Assembly (NCBI GenBank): GCA_026018925.1
Contig: JAKSZU010000012.1
Coordinates: 30,183,814-30,247,813, forward strand
Source: Tupaia tana
Taxonomy: Eukaryota; Chordata; Mammalia; Scandentia; Tupaiidae
Direction: 5' to 3'
DNA length: 64,000 nucleotides
The position numbers and the translations under genes were made by a program. This document shows positions 32,395 to 43,032 of the stretch, in pieces. The notes under the pieces were generated by a model. That model ran no database searches. It was given only the letters and a program-made list of their open reading frames with translations, and was not told where the DNA came from. Numbering within the stretch: the first letter of the stretch is position 1; each line of letters starts with the position of its first letter.

Positions 32395-32510
32395 ATCCCA
32401 AAGCAGCACGGTGCAGTAGGAAGCCTGGAGCCATACATACTTGCATTCAAATCCCATCACTCTGGGAAGACACTGAACCTTCTCCAGCTTTAAATTCCTG
32501 ATCTCATGGA
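32395..32510 (+). repeat. MIR relic
   Basis: GGTGCAGTAGGAAGCCTGGA, then TTGCATTCAAATCCCATCAC, then CACTGAACCTTCTCCAGC match the first two thirds of MIR in plus orientation. Confidence 0.7.
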
Positions 32511-32685
32511 GTCAGAAGAGTGGGGTACTTGTAAAAGGTGGTTATTAAAGTAGCAAAGCTTGACTATTTCTATGTTCTACTAGAAAATTTCATCAATTTC
32601 CCTTAGAGGATTATAATAAGGGATTATAATATAATTATAATTGTATATTGTAATAATAATAAGGGATTTTGGTGACAGACTTGGG

Positions 32686-32938
32686 TTTTTTTTTTTTTTT
32701 TTTTTTTTTGTCAGAGTGTCTATGTTTGAGGAGGGAGGGAGAAAGCACTCCAGGTGAGGCATGATCATGCCACAATCCCTTTCCTTCATTTTTCCTTCCC
32801 ATCAGGATTTTGGGCATGCGTGCATATGTACCTACTGTGTTTTTCAAGCCACTAGGCTGAGATTCAAACCAGAGTTAGCCAGGTGAGTTCTGACTCTTAA
32901 TGCACAGTGCTTAACAACTGTGCTAGGGAACTGACCCT
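32686..32938 (-). mobile_element. SINE-A, older, with long poly(T)
   Basis: Minus copy with a 24-bp poly(T), GTCAGAGTGTCTATGTTTGAG, CCTTCCCATCAGGATTTTGG and a head ending near GCTAGGGAACTGACCC. Confidence 0.82.
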
Positions 32939-33244
32939 ATGCATTGTCTTTTAAATCAGACTTTATGTTACCTATTTCTTAAAATGAAAAAAATCTCAAT
33001 TGATCTTTAAATTCACTGATTCTTCTGCCAGTTCAACTTTGCTGCTGAAGCCTTCCAGTATATTTTTATTTCAGTTATTATACTTTTTAATGCCAGAATT
33101 TAGATTTGGTTCTTTTTTCTTTTATAATTTCTATCACTTCGTAGATATTCTCCACTTCATGAGATATCATTCTCATACTTTCCACTAGTTCTTTGGGTAT
33201 GGCTTCCTCTAACCCTTTGACTATTATTAAAAATAGGTCATTTA

Positions 33245-33504
33245 GGGACCAGCAGTTAGAGTAATGGTTATGTCGTGGACTCCCACATGGTCAACCACAG
33301 TTCACGTCCTGGACCCAGTGGCTTAAAACTCACGCCGGGCGCGTGTGTGTGTATGCCCAAGATCCCGAGAGGAGAATGGAGGAGAAGGGATTGTGGTATG
33401 GCCATCCCCCCTCGGGGGTGATTTCTTGCTTTCTGTCTCTCTGTCTCTCTCTGTCTGGCGAGCGCACATGCCCTATAGTGAAAAACCTCTCCAAAAAAAA
33501 AAAA
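33245..33504 (+). mobile_element. SINE-A, TSD-flanked
   Basis: Plus copy with TSD AGGTCATTTA (33235-33244) / AGGCCATTTA (33505-33514). B-box region GGTTCACGTCC and CTTAAAACTCACGCC place it near the A58C-type group. Confidence 0.94.
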
Positions 33505-33650
33505 AGGCCATTTAAAGTTTTTTCTAGTGAGTCCAAGGTATGAACTTCCTCAGAAATGGTTTCTACTGATTACTTTTTCCCTGTGTATATACTATATATT
33601 CCTGTTTCTTTGTAAATCTCATAACTTTTTTGTTAGGAACTAAATATCTG

Positions 33651-33859
33651 AGACTAGTCGACGGTGCAGTGGTGAAGTGCAATACTCTCTGAAGCTCACA
33701 TGGGAAGGCTCCATGCTCATGTTCAGAGATATCCCTGAGTGTGCCAGTTGTGCACATGGTCATGATCCAGGGCTGGTGGTGGACTGTGACACTGGGACCC
33801 TGCTGAGGGTGCTGCCTATCTCTCTCTCTCTTTTGCTCATGGAAGAAATAAACAAGCTT
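33651..33859 (+). mobile_element. SINE-C
   Basis: Plus copy with GACTAGTCGACGGTGCAGTGG head, GGTCATGATCCAGGGCTGG middle, (TC)n and CATGGAAGAAATAAACAAGC end. Confidence 0.82.
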
Positions 33860-33970
33860 GATAGGGCCTTTTGATCTTTGACCTCCAGAGCTATGAGCCG
33901 AATAAACCTCTGTTCTTTATCAATTACCCAATATGTGGCACTCAGTTATGGCAACAGGAAAACAAACAAA
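33860..33970 (+). mobile_element. MaLR/THE1-type LTR 3' end
   Basis: CTATGAGCCGAATAAACCTC, TGTTCTTTATCAATTACCC and GGCACTCAGTTATGGCAAC are the poly(A)-signal and R/U5-like end of a MaLR LTR. Only the last ~110 bp remain beside the SINE-C. Confidence 0.75.
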
Positions 33971-34640
33971 ACCACTATCCCAAAAGCAAACGGGAGCTCT
34001 TCCTCGCTGTGGTCCTGATGAGCAGCAGGTAGTGAGGATGTGGGCATCGTTGTAGAGCTGGACGTAAACAGAGCTGGAGGAACGAACGGCCTGACGGAGG
34101 AACCCCTAAGGCTCTGAGAGAAAAACTACAAGGGAAGCTCAGCTCTTTAGATGGCCAAACCGGAAAAACACTCAGCTCACCGTAAATCAGACTGCTGCAA
34201 ACAGAAGAATTTGTGGCATTCTAATTTACTCTTAGAATTTCCTCATACTCATCTTCTAGTTATGTTACCTAAGTGGTATCTTTTATGTGTATTTTTTGGT
34301 ATTCAAGTACTGAAATGCCATAAAGTATTGAGCATGGAAAATAAAAAGCCTTAGTTTTAGTTCAGAAAGCAGCATCTCTGATGTTGGCAATCTGAATGTT
34401 TTTTACATTGAAATTTTAGGAAAGAGTTAATATGTGCTTGTTGGACATATGGGGCTATTAATAGGAAGGAAATAGTTTGAGCTCCTTAGATATTTCCATT
34501 GCTCTCTTCCAAAAAGCAACTGGTGGTGGCACTGAACGTAGTCTGATCCTTTATATCCCCAGGACAGTCTCCCCAGACGGGAACAAACTTAGACATGTGG
34601 CATACTCACACGTGACAGCAAAATTTCTTTATACCTGCTT
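33971..34640. other. Intron sequence; possibly MaLR-internal at left
   Basis: The first 170 bp after the LTR end (GC-richer, ACGGCCTGACGGAGGAAC) may be a remnant of MaLR internal sequence. The rest is unassigned intron. Confidence 0.35.
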
Positions 34641-34649
34641 TGTCTATGG

Positions 34650-34950
34650 TCAGCACAATAATAATGATATTCAACAGTTCAATTCAATGAAGTGTTTCAT
34701 GAGACCCTACTCTGCATCAAGAACTATGCTAAGAGTTGAATGTATGTTGGTATATGTGTTTTTGAGTACATAACCTTGAGAACGTGGCACACACTGGAAA
34801 GACACATGTAATAGGATACTTCCAATTAAGCAGAGTGCTAGAAGAAAGGCATCCGGACAAACCTAAAGGTTTAAGGGAGATTTTCCAAAGGAAGTGATGT
34901 ATGTGCTGCACTCACTATTATCAGTAAGGCGCCATGAAAAAAAATGAACA
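34650..34950 (-). repeat. LINE-2-like relic
   Basis: GAGACCCTACTCTGCATCAAG then AACTATGCTAAGAGTTGAAT, followed by AATTAAGCAGAGTGCTAGAAG and TTTTCCAAAGGAAGTGATGT, resembles an L2 3' end in reverse. Diverged. Confidence 0.5.
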
Positions 34951-35170
34951 TAACAAACTACGTGAATCAATTAAAGAATAATGTGCATGTTAATACAATC
35001 AAAGTGCAGATTAAAGTAGGGATGAATGCTATGTATGAGTAGTAAAGGAAATAAGAGATTAATGCTGGCTGCAGATTTTAGAAATCATGTCCCTAATGTG
35101 ACACGAGTTGAGTAAGGAAGAAGGCATTCCACATAGAAACACACACCCTCAGCAGTATCTTATTATTATT

Positions 35171-35315
35171 ATTTTTTTCCTGTCTTTTGTTTTTTTAGAG
35201 ACAGGGTCACATTATGTTGCCCAAGCTAGCCTTGAACTCATGATCCTCCTGCTTCAGCTTCCTAAGTAGCTGGGAATTACACATGCACCATTGTGCCTGG
35301 CGTTCTAGCACCCTC
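35171..35315 (-). repeat. 7SL-derived monomer (FLAM-like)
   Basis: Minus copy: poly(T), GAGACAGGGTCACATTATG, TTGCCCAAGCTAGCCTTGAA, CTTCCTAAGTAGCTGGGAAT, ending ATTGTGCCTGGC. This is the clearest Alu/FLAM-related sequence in the window and the main reason to place the host in Euarchontoglires. Confidence 0.8.
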
Positions 35316-35934
35316 AGTGGAAGAATTTAGTTGCCCGTAGTAAAATAATGAAGAGGGCTAATGATAAGACTGGGAAAGTAAGGTGAGTCCAGATTATGAA
35401 AAATTTTTATTTTTAAGATTTGTACTGGAATTTAGATGTTGGCCCAGCAAAGGTTGCTAGACAAAGTCATTACAGAAGTTCACTAAAAAAAATCCTGGCT
35501 TGGCTCAAAGAACTGAGAAAATCCCACACATCTAAATAAAAGATATCTATAATACCCAGATTATGGTGGTCAAAGCAATAGGAGGTTTGGAAAGAAACAA
35601 ACCCAGTTCACCTATACTCTGTCCTCATAGCTGGCAAAGCAAGCCAGGGTCTTGCAGGGTGTCCTCTTCCTATCTGAAGGGAGGTGACCAGATCATAGTA
35701 TCTTACCAGCAGAGAAGCTTAGGCATCTCCCAGCAGGTAGTACAAGTCTGTAAATTCATTAGGAGATGATCAACGTCTATCATTCTTTTACCCATATTTT
35801 ACCAAAACAGAGGATAAGGGAACTGTGTCTTGAAAGTCCTTCATAATTACATTAGTCATAGGTTTTACCAAAATGGTTCAGTTCTTAATGACTGAAATCA
35901 GTAGCTATGAAGGCTTGCCCAGGGCTGATTTATT
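35316..35934. other. Intron sequence without recognised elements
   Basis: Unassigned intron. The frame at 35563-35769 is not supported as coding. Confidence 0.4.
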
Positions 35935-36187
35935 ATGTTAATTGCCAAAGGACATATGTACTTGCCAGAGAGAGACAGAGTGAAAGTGTGAAAGAGGGAG
36001 AAAGCAACCCTTAATGGGGTGTGGTCACACAGCAATCCCTTCTTTATTTCTCTGTCCTCTTGGGATTTGAGGCATGCATGCATGCACACCCAGCATGTTT
36101 TCTCTCAAGCTGCTGAAGCCAAGACTTCAACTGTAATCAGTCATGTGCGATCTGGCCCCCGTAACCATTAGGCTACAGGGCCAGCTC
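35935..36187 (-). mobile_element. SINE-A, older
   Basis: Minus copy with AATTGCCAAAGGACATATG, a GAGAGAGACAGAGTGAAAG block, TTGGGATTTGAGGCATGCATG and a head ending GCTACAGGGCCAGC. Confidence 0.83.
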
Positions 36188-36245
36188 TAATTTATCACTT
36201 GGATTATTTTTGTTTCCTTAATACATTAATTTCACAGGGTTTTTT

Positions 36246-36266
36246 TTAGAATTACTTATTCAATTT

Positions 36267-36302
<36 letters not shown>

Positions 36303-36717
36303 TTTGAGAGGTTTTTGCTATAGGGCATGTGCGCTCTCCGGAAAGACAGAGAGAGACAGAGAGACAGAAAGCGAGAAATCACCCCCCAGGGGGGATGGCT
36401 ATGCTGCAATCCCTTCTCCTACATTCTTCTCTCGGGATCTGGAGCACACACGCACAAGCGCCCGGTGTGAGTTTAAGCCACCAGGTCTGGGACTCGAACA
36501 GCGGTCGACTACATGTGAGTCCAGCGACATAATTACGCTAACTGCTGGTCCCGTATTATTATTTTTTAATATGACCAGAGAGACACACACACACTGGGGA
36601 GTGGGGGTGGAGGGGAAGAGAGAAAGAAAGTGAGAAAGCAAGCTGCCAGGTCTGAGACTAAAACCACAGTCAGCCATGTGGGAGTCCAGTGCCTTCACCA
36701 CGCCAGCTGCCAGCCCC
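36246..36717 (-). mobile_element. SINE-B split by a nested SINE-A
   Basis: The SINE-B body and head are at 36554-36717 (ATGACCAGAGAGACACACAC through GCCAGCTGCCAGCCCC). Its (TTA)n tail at 36260-36302 was invaded by the SINE-A at 36303-36552, with TATTATTATTTTT on both sides. Confidence 0.88.
36303..36552 (-). mobile_element. SINE-A nested in a SINE-B tail
   Basis: Minus copy, CpG-rich, with a small deletion in the A-box region (CGACATAATTACGC). It inserted into the microsatellite tail of the SINE-B, so it is younger. Confidence 0.94.
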
Positions 36718-37711
36718 AGCTCCATAGGTTTTAAAATGGTCTTTGGATTATATTCTAAAGATTTAAAATTATAAATATTTTCTAAAAAAATAGGATAGTC
36801 ACAGAAGTTTTGGTCTTTACATTAGTAAAATACAGGATATTTTCAAATTTTAATATAGTAGCTCAACTGTACTTTTTTGGGAATATAGTTATTCAAATAT
36901 CAAATTTTTCAAGCAGAAAATGTATGGAAAAGAACTTGGCATTCCTTATAAGCACTCACATGTCCATACTGAAGTCAACTCCAGCAATCACTTCTGCTGC
37001 GCTCAGCGGTATGTGAATTACAGAAAAAACATTAGCTAAGGACATTCAGGAAGGAAGGGATCTATTTCTCAACAGCAATGACAATACCCCCCCCCCCATT
37101 ACAATCTGTCTTCCCCCTACTTAGTAAGACTGTGGCTGCAACTGATGATGATTCAAAGACTTTCCTAAGGAATGGATTCAAAATGATAAAACAAATATTA
37201 AGTTAAGATTTCCCTATTCCACAGTTTAATGGCACCTACAATTGCAACTTAATTGCCTTTAAAAGGTTATAGAGGTGTATTCAGATGTTAAAAGCTGCCT
37301 GTTTGGCTGGTGGAAACTTTTCTGTTTCTCCGTTAGATTTCAATCTCTCAGAGAAAAATCTCTGGCTTATATAATAGAAAATCTATGAAGATGGGTGATA
37401 TCTCTTTCTTAAGCAAGTAAAAGAGTTTCTGGGAGCTTTTTTGAGAACATCTGTGGCTGCTTACAGAGTCCCCTCTGGCAAGAGCCCCTTATGTATTGTG
37501 TGACAACACTACTGCCTCTATGTAGAAAATGCAGGCAAATCCAAATTGAAAAGGCATTGATGGCCTAAGAAACATGATATTTAGCTCTAACATCATAGAA
37601 ATAGGACACGTAAATTTCAGCCTTACGTAAAATTCAGATTTGTCATTATCTCTTTGTCATTAGCCTTTAAAACTCATCACTACCAAGAGTCTAAAGACGG
37701 AAAGTTCTCGG
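36718..37711. other. Intron sequence with poly(C) tract
   Basis: About 1 kb of AT-rich intron with no recognised repeat, apart from an isolated poly(C) of 13 bp at 37087-37099. Confidence 0.45.
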
Positions 37712-37885
37712 GCCAACCTGAGCACACTGGGCATGGTTATATGCACCTGTGAATCCTGGCTAGTTGAGAGGTTAGGGCAGGAAAGCCATGACACAATGAA
37801 ACCCCACTTAGGATGCCTATTCCTGTCTCTCTGCCTCGCCCTGTCTTTTACTCTGGTGTGCTTTCCCTCTCATAAAGGGAAAGAA
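37712..37885 (+). repeat. SINE-D (7SL-like) relic
   Basis: GGGCATGGTTATATGCACCTG, TGAATCCTGGCTAGTTGAG and GGTTAGGGCAGGAAAGCC match the start of a 7SL-derived monomer. A tRNA-SINE-like pyrimidine tail follows (CTCTGCCTCGCCCTGTC, CTCATAAAGGGAAAG). Confidence 0.6.
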
Positions 37886-37889
37886 AAAA

Positions 37890-38205
37890 GGCAATATGAC
37901 CTTTGGGAGGTAATTACAGTTCAATGAGGTAATCTGAGTGGGACCTTCATGATTGAATCTTGATGGGTTTATAAGAAGAATGGCAGAGATGTAGACAGAG
38001 ACAGGGAGACGTGAAAGCTCTTGATATGTGACAACCTGCATCATCGTGAGACTCTGCAGTGACAAAAAAGACCTACTAAGAAAGGCTCACCAGATGTGGT
38101 CCCTTGACCTTGGACCTCTAAACCTGTGAGCTAAATAAACCTCTGTTCTTTACAAACTATCCAGAGTGGTATTCAGTTGTTAACAACAGAAATGTGGACT
38201 AAAAT
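37890..38205 (+). mobile_element. MaLR (MST/MLT1-type) solo LTR, partial
   Basis: GGGAGGTAATTACAGTTCAA, GGTTTATAAGAAGAATGGCAG, TTGACCTTGGACCTCTAAAC, GAGCTAAATAAACCTCTG and GTGGTATTCAGTTGTTAAC follow a MaLR LTR from its middle to its end. No second LTR or internal genes. Confidence 0.8.
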
Positions 38206-38419
38206 ACCACCCACCTAAACAAAACCAGAGCCAACAAACAAAAAACCCTCAGAAGGAAAAAAGGATCCAGGTATTCTATAATATATTATCCCAAATGTCC
38301 AGTTTTCAACAAAAAACTATAAGCTAAAGAAATAGGAAAATGTTCCCATACTTGGGGGAGAAAAGGAATTAATCAAGATTATTTGAATAAGCTGAGAAGC
38401 TAGATTTATAGCATGGAGA

Positions 38420-38588
38420 TTTTTAAAAAGAATTATTTATTTAACTTTATTTATTTATTTTAGTTTTACCAGAGAGGTACACACAGAGAGAGAGAAAGTG
38501 AGAAAGCAAGCTATTGGGTCCAGGACTTGAACTGCAGTCAGCCATGTGGGAGTCCAGTGCCCTTAACCCTACACCACCCACCAGCCCC
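38420..38588 (-). mobile_element. SINE-B, TSD-flanked
   Basis: Minus copy with TSD TATAGCATGGAGA (38407-38419) / TATAGCATGTAGA (38589-38601). It has an AATTATTTATTTAACTTTAT tail and head CCACCCACCAGCCCC. Confidence 0.93.
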
Positions 38589-38810
38589 TATAGCATGTAG
38601 ACTTTAAAGTAAATTTCATAAGTACATTTTAAAAGTTAAGTTCAAATAATTAAGGGAAATATAATAACAAACAAGTACAAAACTGCAACAGAAAAAAATA
38701 AAGAACCACTGCAAGAAGGTAAGGAAAACAAAGGCATACAGATTAAAAAGTAAGAAGTAAAGCTGTCTTTATTCACAGACAGCTGATCCTATATATAATA
38801 AAATTATAGA

Positions 38811-39205
38811 GGAGCTGGCCTCATAGCAGTTAAGGGAGCCGGATCCCACAGGGCTAACTGAAGTTCGAGTCCCAGTCTGGCAGCTTAAAAACACGCATGT
38901 GTGTGCCATGCGTGCCTGTTTGTGTGTGTCCAAAATCCAGAAGAAAGAATAAGGATTAATGGGACAAAGAAATGTGGCATTATCTGTTGAAGATATTTTA
39001 ATCAACTGAACTAGGAAGAAATGTTCACATATTGAAATATTCACTTTGTAAGCTAAATAATGTGAATGAATGTATAATAAAAAAAGAGAAAAAAAAGAGT
39101 AAGGGAAGGAGAGATGCAGAGTAATCACAATCCATTGTGGGGTGCATTATCTCTTTTTCTTTGGTGAGAACATGTGTCCTCTGGCAATTAAAACTTTTTT
39201 TTTTT
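38811..39205 (+). mobile_element. SINE-A, older, disrupted
   Basis: Head and first body part at 38811-38940 (GAGCTGGCCTCATAGCAGTT, GAAGTTCGAGTCCCAG). The 3' part is at about 39110-39205 (CCATTGTGGGGTGCATTATC, CTCTGGCAATTAAAAC). Unrelated AT-rich DNA of about 160 bp separates them. Confidence 0.65.
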
Positions 39206-39728
39206 TAAATTAAGGGTATCTGGACATACATGGCAAAAAAAAAAATAAGAAAGAAAAACCTACTAGAACAAATAAATGAGCTTATTACCAAGTTTGCAGA
39301 ATATAAGCTTAAAACAAAAAAAATTGGTTGTATTTCTATAAACCAAGCAAAGTATCAACTGAGAATAAAATCAATAAAATTATTCCATTCACAGTGGCCT
39401 CAAAATTGTAGGAATTTAATACAAGAATTTGTACACTAAAAACTAAAATGTAATGCTAAGTGAAAGATGATCTAAATAAATGGAGAGAGATTCCATGTTC
39501 ATAGAAGAAAAGATTCATTTACGATAGTAACTATCTCCAAATTAATGTGGAAACTCAATATAATTACAATCAAAATCTCACTAATTTTTTTTTTTTTTTT
39601 TGGTACACACTGACATAGATGGTCCTAAAATTTATACAAAAATGCAAAGGACCTAAAATAGGTAAAAAGATTAAGGAAAGTAATAAAGTTGAAGGATATG
39701 TAACATCCAGTTTCAAAACTTAAAGCTA

Positions 39729-40007
39729 GGGAACCAGCAGTTAGCGTAATGGCTATGTAGCTGGACTCCCACGTGGTTGACCGCGGTTCGCGTCTCGGAC
39801 CCGGTGGCTTACAACTCACGCTGGGCATGTGTGCGTGCGTGCCCAAGATCCCGAGAGGAGAATGGAGGAGAAGGGATTGCGGCGTGACCATCCCCCCTGG
39901 GGGGTGATTTCTCGCTTTCTATCTCTCTGTCTCTCTCTGTCTGTCTGGCGAGCGCACGCGCCCTATAGCGAAAAACCTCTTCAAAAAAAAAAAAAAAAGA
40001 AAAAAAC
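39729..40007 (+). mobile_element. SINE-A, A58C-type, in L1
   Basis: Plus copy with TSD CTTAAAGCTA at 39719-39728 and 40008-40017. Starts GGGAACC, has GGTTCGCGTCTCGG in place of the B box and GTGACCATCC. Very high CpG retention. Confidence 0.96.
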
Positions 40008-40435
40008 CTTAAAGCTACAGCAATCAAGACAGGGCTGTGGTGATGATAGAAGGACAGGCATATAAAACAGATCAGTGGAATAGAATGGGCAGTTCATAAA
40101 TAAACTCTTACATTTATATTTTAGATCCTTTTTGAGAAAGGCGCTAAGGAAATTCAATAGGGAAGGATTAACTTTCCAACAAATGGTGCTGGGACAACGG
40201 GTATCCATGTACAAACAATCCTTAAACTCTCACCTTAAATCATACACACAAAGTTAACTCAAAATTAATTACAGACCTAAATAGAAGAACTAAAACTATA
40301 AAATTTCTATAAGAAAACATAAGAGAAAATCTTTGTGAACTTGAAAAGGGTAAAGTCTTCTCAGATACAACACCAAAAGCATGATCCCAGAGGGAAAAAC
40401 ATACGAACTACATTCCATCGAAATTTTAAATTTCT

Positions 40436-40691
40436 GGGCTAGCAGATGGCTCAGTGGTTACGTCGCGGGACTCCCACATGTCAACTACAGTGTGAGTCCT
40501 GGATCCCATGGCCTGAAGATCACACAGGGAGAGTGTGCGTGCACGTCCGAAATCCTGAGAGGAGAATGGAGAAGAGATTGTGGCATGGCCATCCCCTGGG
40601 GGGAGGAGGTGATTTCTCGCTCTCTGTCTCTGTCTCTCTGTCTCTCCCGCAAGTGCATACACCCTATGGCAAAAATATCTCTCAAGAAAAA
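40436..40691 (+). mobile_element. SINE-A, in L1
   Basis: Plus copy with head GGGCTAGCAGATGGCTCAGTGG, GTGTGAGTCCTGG as the B-box region and a GGGGGGAGGAGGTG variant. Flanks are AAATTTTAAATTTCT and an AAATTAAAAATTTTTG derivative. Confidence 0.88.
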
Positions 40692-40727
40692 AAAATTAAA
40701 AATTTTTGTACTTCAAAAGACACCATT

Positions 40728-40989
40728 TGGGACCAGCAGTTGGCATAATGGCTATGTCGCTGGACTCCCACGTAGTCAACTGTGGTTCAAGTCTGGACCC
40801 AGTGGCTTAAGCTCATGCTGGGCCCATGTGCATGTGTGCCCAAGATCTGGAGAAGAGAATGGAGAAGGGATTGTGGCGTGGCCATCCCTGCTGGAGAGTG
40901 ATTTCTCACTTTCTGTCTCTCTGTCTTTCTGGTGAGTGCACGCGCCGCATAGCAAAAACCTCTCCAAAAAAAAAAAAGAAAGAAAGAAA
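40728..40989 (+). mobile_element. SINE-A, in L1
   Basis: Plus copy with approximate TSD AAAAGACACCATTT/AAAAGATACCCTTT. It has lost one base in the B-box region (GGTTCAAGTCTGG) and ends in (AAAG)n. Confidence 0.92.
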
Positions 40990-41068
40990 AAAGATACCCT
41001 TTAAAATATAAAAAAATTGACACATAGGTAGAAATTACTTGTAAACTATTTATAAGGTAAAGAACTTG

Positions 41069-41327
41069 GAAACCAGCAGTTAGCGTATAATGGCTATGTT
41101 ACTGGACTCCCACGTAGTCGACCGCGGTTTGCGTCCCGGACCCGGTGGCTTAAAACTCACGCCGGGCGTTTGTGTGTGCATGCCCAAGATCCCGAGAGGA
41201 GAATGGAGGTGAAGGGATTGCGGCGTGACTATCCCCCCTGGGGGGTGATTTCTCGCTTTCTGTCTCTCTGTCTCTGTCTGTCTGGCGAGCACACGAGCCC
41301 TATAGTGAAAACCTCTCAAAAAAAAAA
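41069..41327 (+). mobile_element. SINE-A, A58C-type, left arm of an inverted pair
   Basis: Plus copy with TSD AAAGAACTTG at 41059-41068 and 41328-41337. B-box region GGTTTGCGTCC; head has an inserted TA (TAGCGTATAATGG). It is followed after 16 bp by the minus copy at 41344. Confidence 0.96.
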
Positions 41328-41343
41328 AAAGAACTTGTATCTT

Positions 41344-41619
41344 TTTTTTTTTTTTTTTTCTTTTTTTTGGAGAGGTTTTTGCTATAGGGCACGTGCGCTC
41401 GCCAGACAGACAGAGAGAGACAGAGAGATAGAAAGCAGGAAATCACCCCCCAGGGGGGATGGCCACGCCACAATCCCTTCTCCTCCATTCTCCTCTCGGG
41501 ATCTTGGGCACGCACGCACACGTGCCCGGCGTGAGTTTAAGCCGCCGGGTCCGGGACTCGAACCGCGGTCGACTACGGGGGAGTCCAGCGACATAGCCAT
41601 TACGCTAACTGCTGGTCCC
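41344..41619 (-). mobile_element. SINE-A, young, right arm of an inverted pair
   Basis: Minus copy with TSD AAGAACTTGTATCTT at 41329-41343 and 41620-41634, so it used the 3' TSD of the copy at left as its target. It is nearly identical to the copy at 61641 and shares the AGATAGAAAGCAGGAAATC marker. Confidence 0.97.
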
Positions 41620-42118
41620 AAGAACTTGTATCTTACAACTCAATAACAACAAGAGAACAAACTAATTTTAAAAATAGTCCAAGGACCTAAACAGTCATTT
41701 CACGAAAACAATACATGGATGATCAATAAGTACCTGAAGGACAGCTCAGCATCATTAATTACTAGGAAATACAAATTAAATATATTGAGATGCTATTTCA
41801 TGAATGGTTGTTATCAAAAAGACAGACAAAAACAAGTGCTTATAAGCTTGTGAAAAAACTGAAACCCTCATACATTACTGGTGGGAATTCCTCATATATC
41901 AGCAGTGAGATTTGAAATGTTTCAATTTGAAAAATAGTTTTGACAATTTCTCAAAGAGTTGTATGCAAAGTTACCATTCCTTCCCTCAGCAATTCTACCC
42001 CTAGTATCTGCCCACCAGAAATAAACGTGTACATAATTATCTGTAGCAAAATTATTCATAATAGCCAAAACCAAGAAAAAAGGCCAAATGTCTATTAAAC
42101 TGATAAACCGATAAACAA

Positions 42119-42362
42119 CGGCCCAGCTGCTGTGGTGCAACAGTAATGCAACCGCCCTGCAGGGTGAAAGTCATATGGCCAACAGTGGGTTATCTCCCTG
42201 GGTCAGCCTGAAAACATGCCAGGTGCACGTATGAGTCCCAAGATCTTGAGCAGCTGGAGGGCTGCGAAAAGTGGATCATGATGTAACAAGACCCTTTCAA
42301 AGGTGCTTTCTCTTCCTCTCATGCATGTGTCCACTGTCACTAGAGAATAAATTGATAAAAAG
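42119..42362 (+). mobile_element. SINE-A, old subfamily, in L1
   Basis: Plus copy with CCCAGCTGCTGTGGTGCAAC head, AAGATCTTGAGCAGCTGGAG, GATGTAACAAGACCC and a tail at GAGAATAAATTGATAAAAAG. It is among the most diverged copies. Confidence 0.7.
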
Positions 42363-42451
42363 GTGCTCTCACCAAATAACACAAAGCTATTTGGCAATGA
42401 AAGGAATGAACTACCGATTCATGCTATGATATTGGAGGAAGCTCAAAAATA

Positions 42452-42531
42452 CTAGGTTGGCAGAAAAGTCATGACGTATTTTTTTCTGTTTGTCTATGCA
42501 AAAATGCATCATGACTTTCCTAACAACCTAA
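42452..42531. mobile_element. Mariner-type palindromic MITE, 80 bp, TA-flanked
   Basis: TA at 42450-42451 and 42532-42533 frames an 80-bp element with left terminus CTAGGTTGGCAGAAAAGTC and right terminus GACTTTCCTAACAACCTAA. The centre is TTTGTCTATGCAAAA. Its size and TAGGTTG termini resemble the human MADE1 element, but the inner sequence differs. Confidence 0.9.
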
Positions 42532-42783
42532 TATTATGCTAACTGAAAAAAGCCAGACACAAAAGACCAAAACTTACATGATTCCATTTATAGGAAGTAT
42601 CCAAAAAAGGCAAATCTATGGAGACAGAAAGTAGACCAGTGGTTGCCTGGGGCTGAGGTGGGAACAGGGATTGAATGCATGAGGAAACTTTTGTGAGTGA
42701 TATTCATATACTGAAAAAAACCCCACTGTACTGTACTCTCTAAATATGTACAATTATTATGTATTCATCTAAAAAAGACTAAT

Positions 42784-43032
42784 CTAGTAGATGGTGTAAT
42801 GATTATGTCTCTGGACTCCCACATAGCCTATTGTGGTTTGAGTCCTGGACCTGGCAGCTTAAAACTCATGCCAGGCATGTGAGTGTGCATGCCCAAAATC
42901 CTGAGAGGAGAATAGAGAAGAGATTGTGGTGTGGCCATTCTCCCTGGGAGGTGATTTCTTGCTTTTTGCCTTTCTGTCTTTGTCTCTCTGGTAGCACATG
43001 TGCCCTATGGCAAAAATCTCTCTCTCTAAAAA
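42784..43032 (+). mobile_element. SINE-A
   Basis: Plus copy with TSD AAAAAAGACTAAT at 42771-42783 and 43033-43045. The first bases of the head are worn (CTAGTAGATGGTGTAATG). It inserted at the very end of the L1. Confidence 0.9.

Larger units (their letters stand above)
39206..42783 (+). mobile_element. L1 ORF2 end and 3' UTR (old), six SINEs and one MITE inserted
   Basis: Plus-strand L1 beginning near CTACTAGAACAAATAAATGAG (ORF2). It continues through TACAGCAATCAAGACAGGGC, CAAATGGTGCTGGGACAACG, AACAAGAGAACAAACTAATTT and the 3' UTR, including CAGACACAAAAGACCAAAAC and GGTTGCCTGGGGCTGAGGTG. All frames are broken. It is interrupted by SINEs at 39729, 40436, 40728, 41069, 41344 and 42119 and a MITE at 42452. 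This gives a relative age order: L1 first, then the old SINE, the MITE and the CpG-rich SINEs. Confidence 0.9.

Noticed and set aside
40381-40935. 184-codon open frame
   Set aside because: It joins the end of an L1 fragment to two SINE-A copies; no continuous protein family.
41170-41646. 158-codon open frame
   Set aside because: It runs through a plus SINE-A, then its poly(A) and a minus SINE-A. The many similar frames in the window with the same few peptide motifs are all translations of SINE-A in different frames.
39206-42783. Regularly spaced similar units, at first sight like an array
   Set aside because: The units are independent SINE insertions with different TSDs and orientations inside one L1; not CRISPR or satellite.
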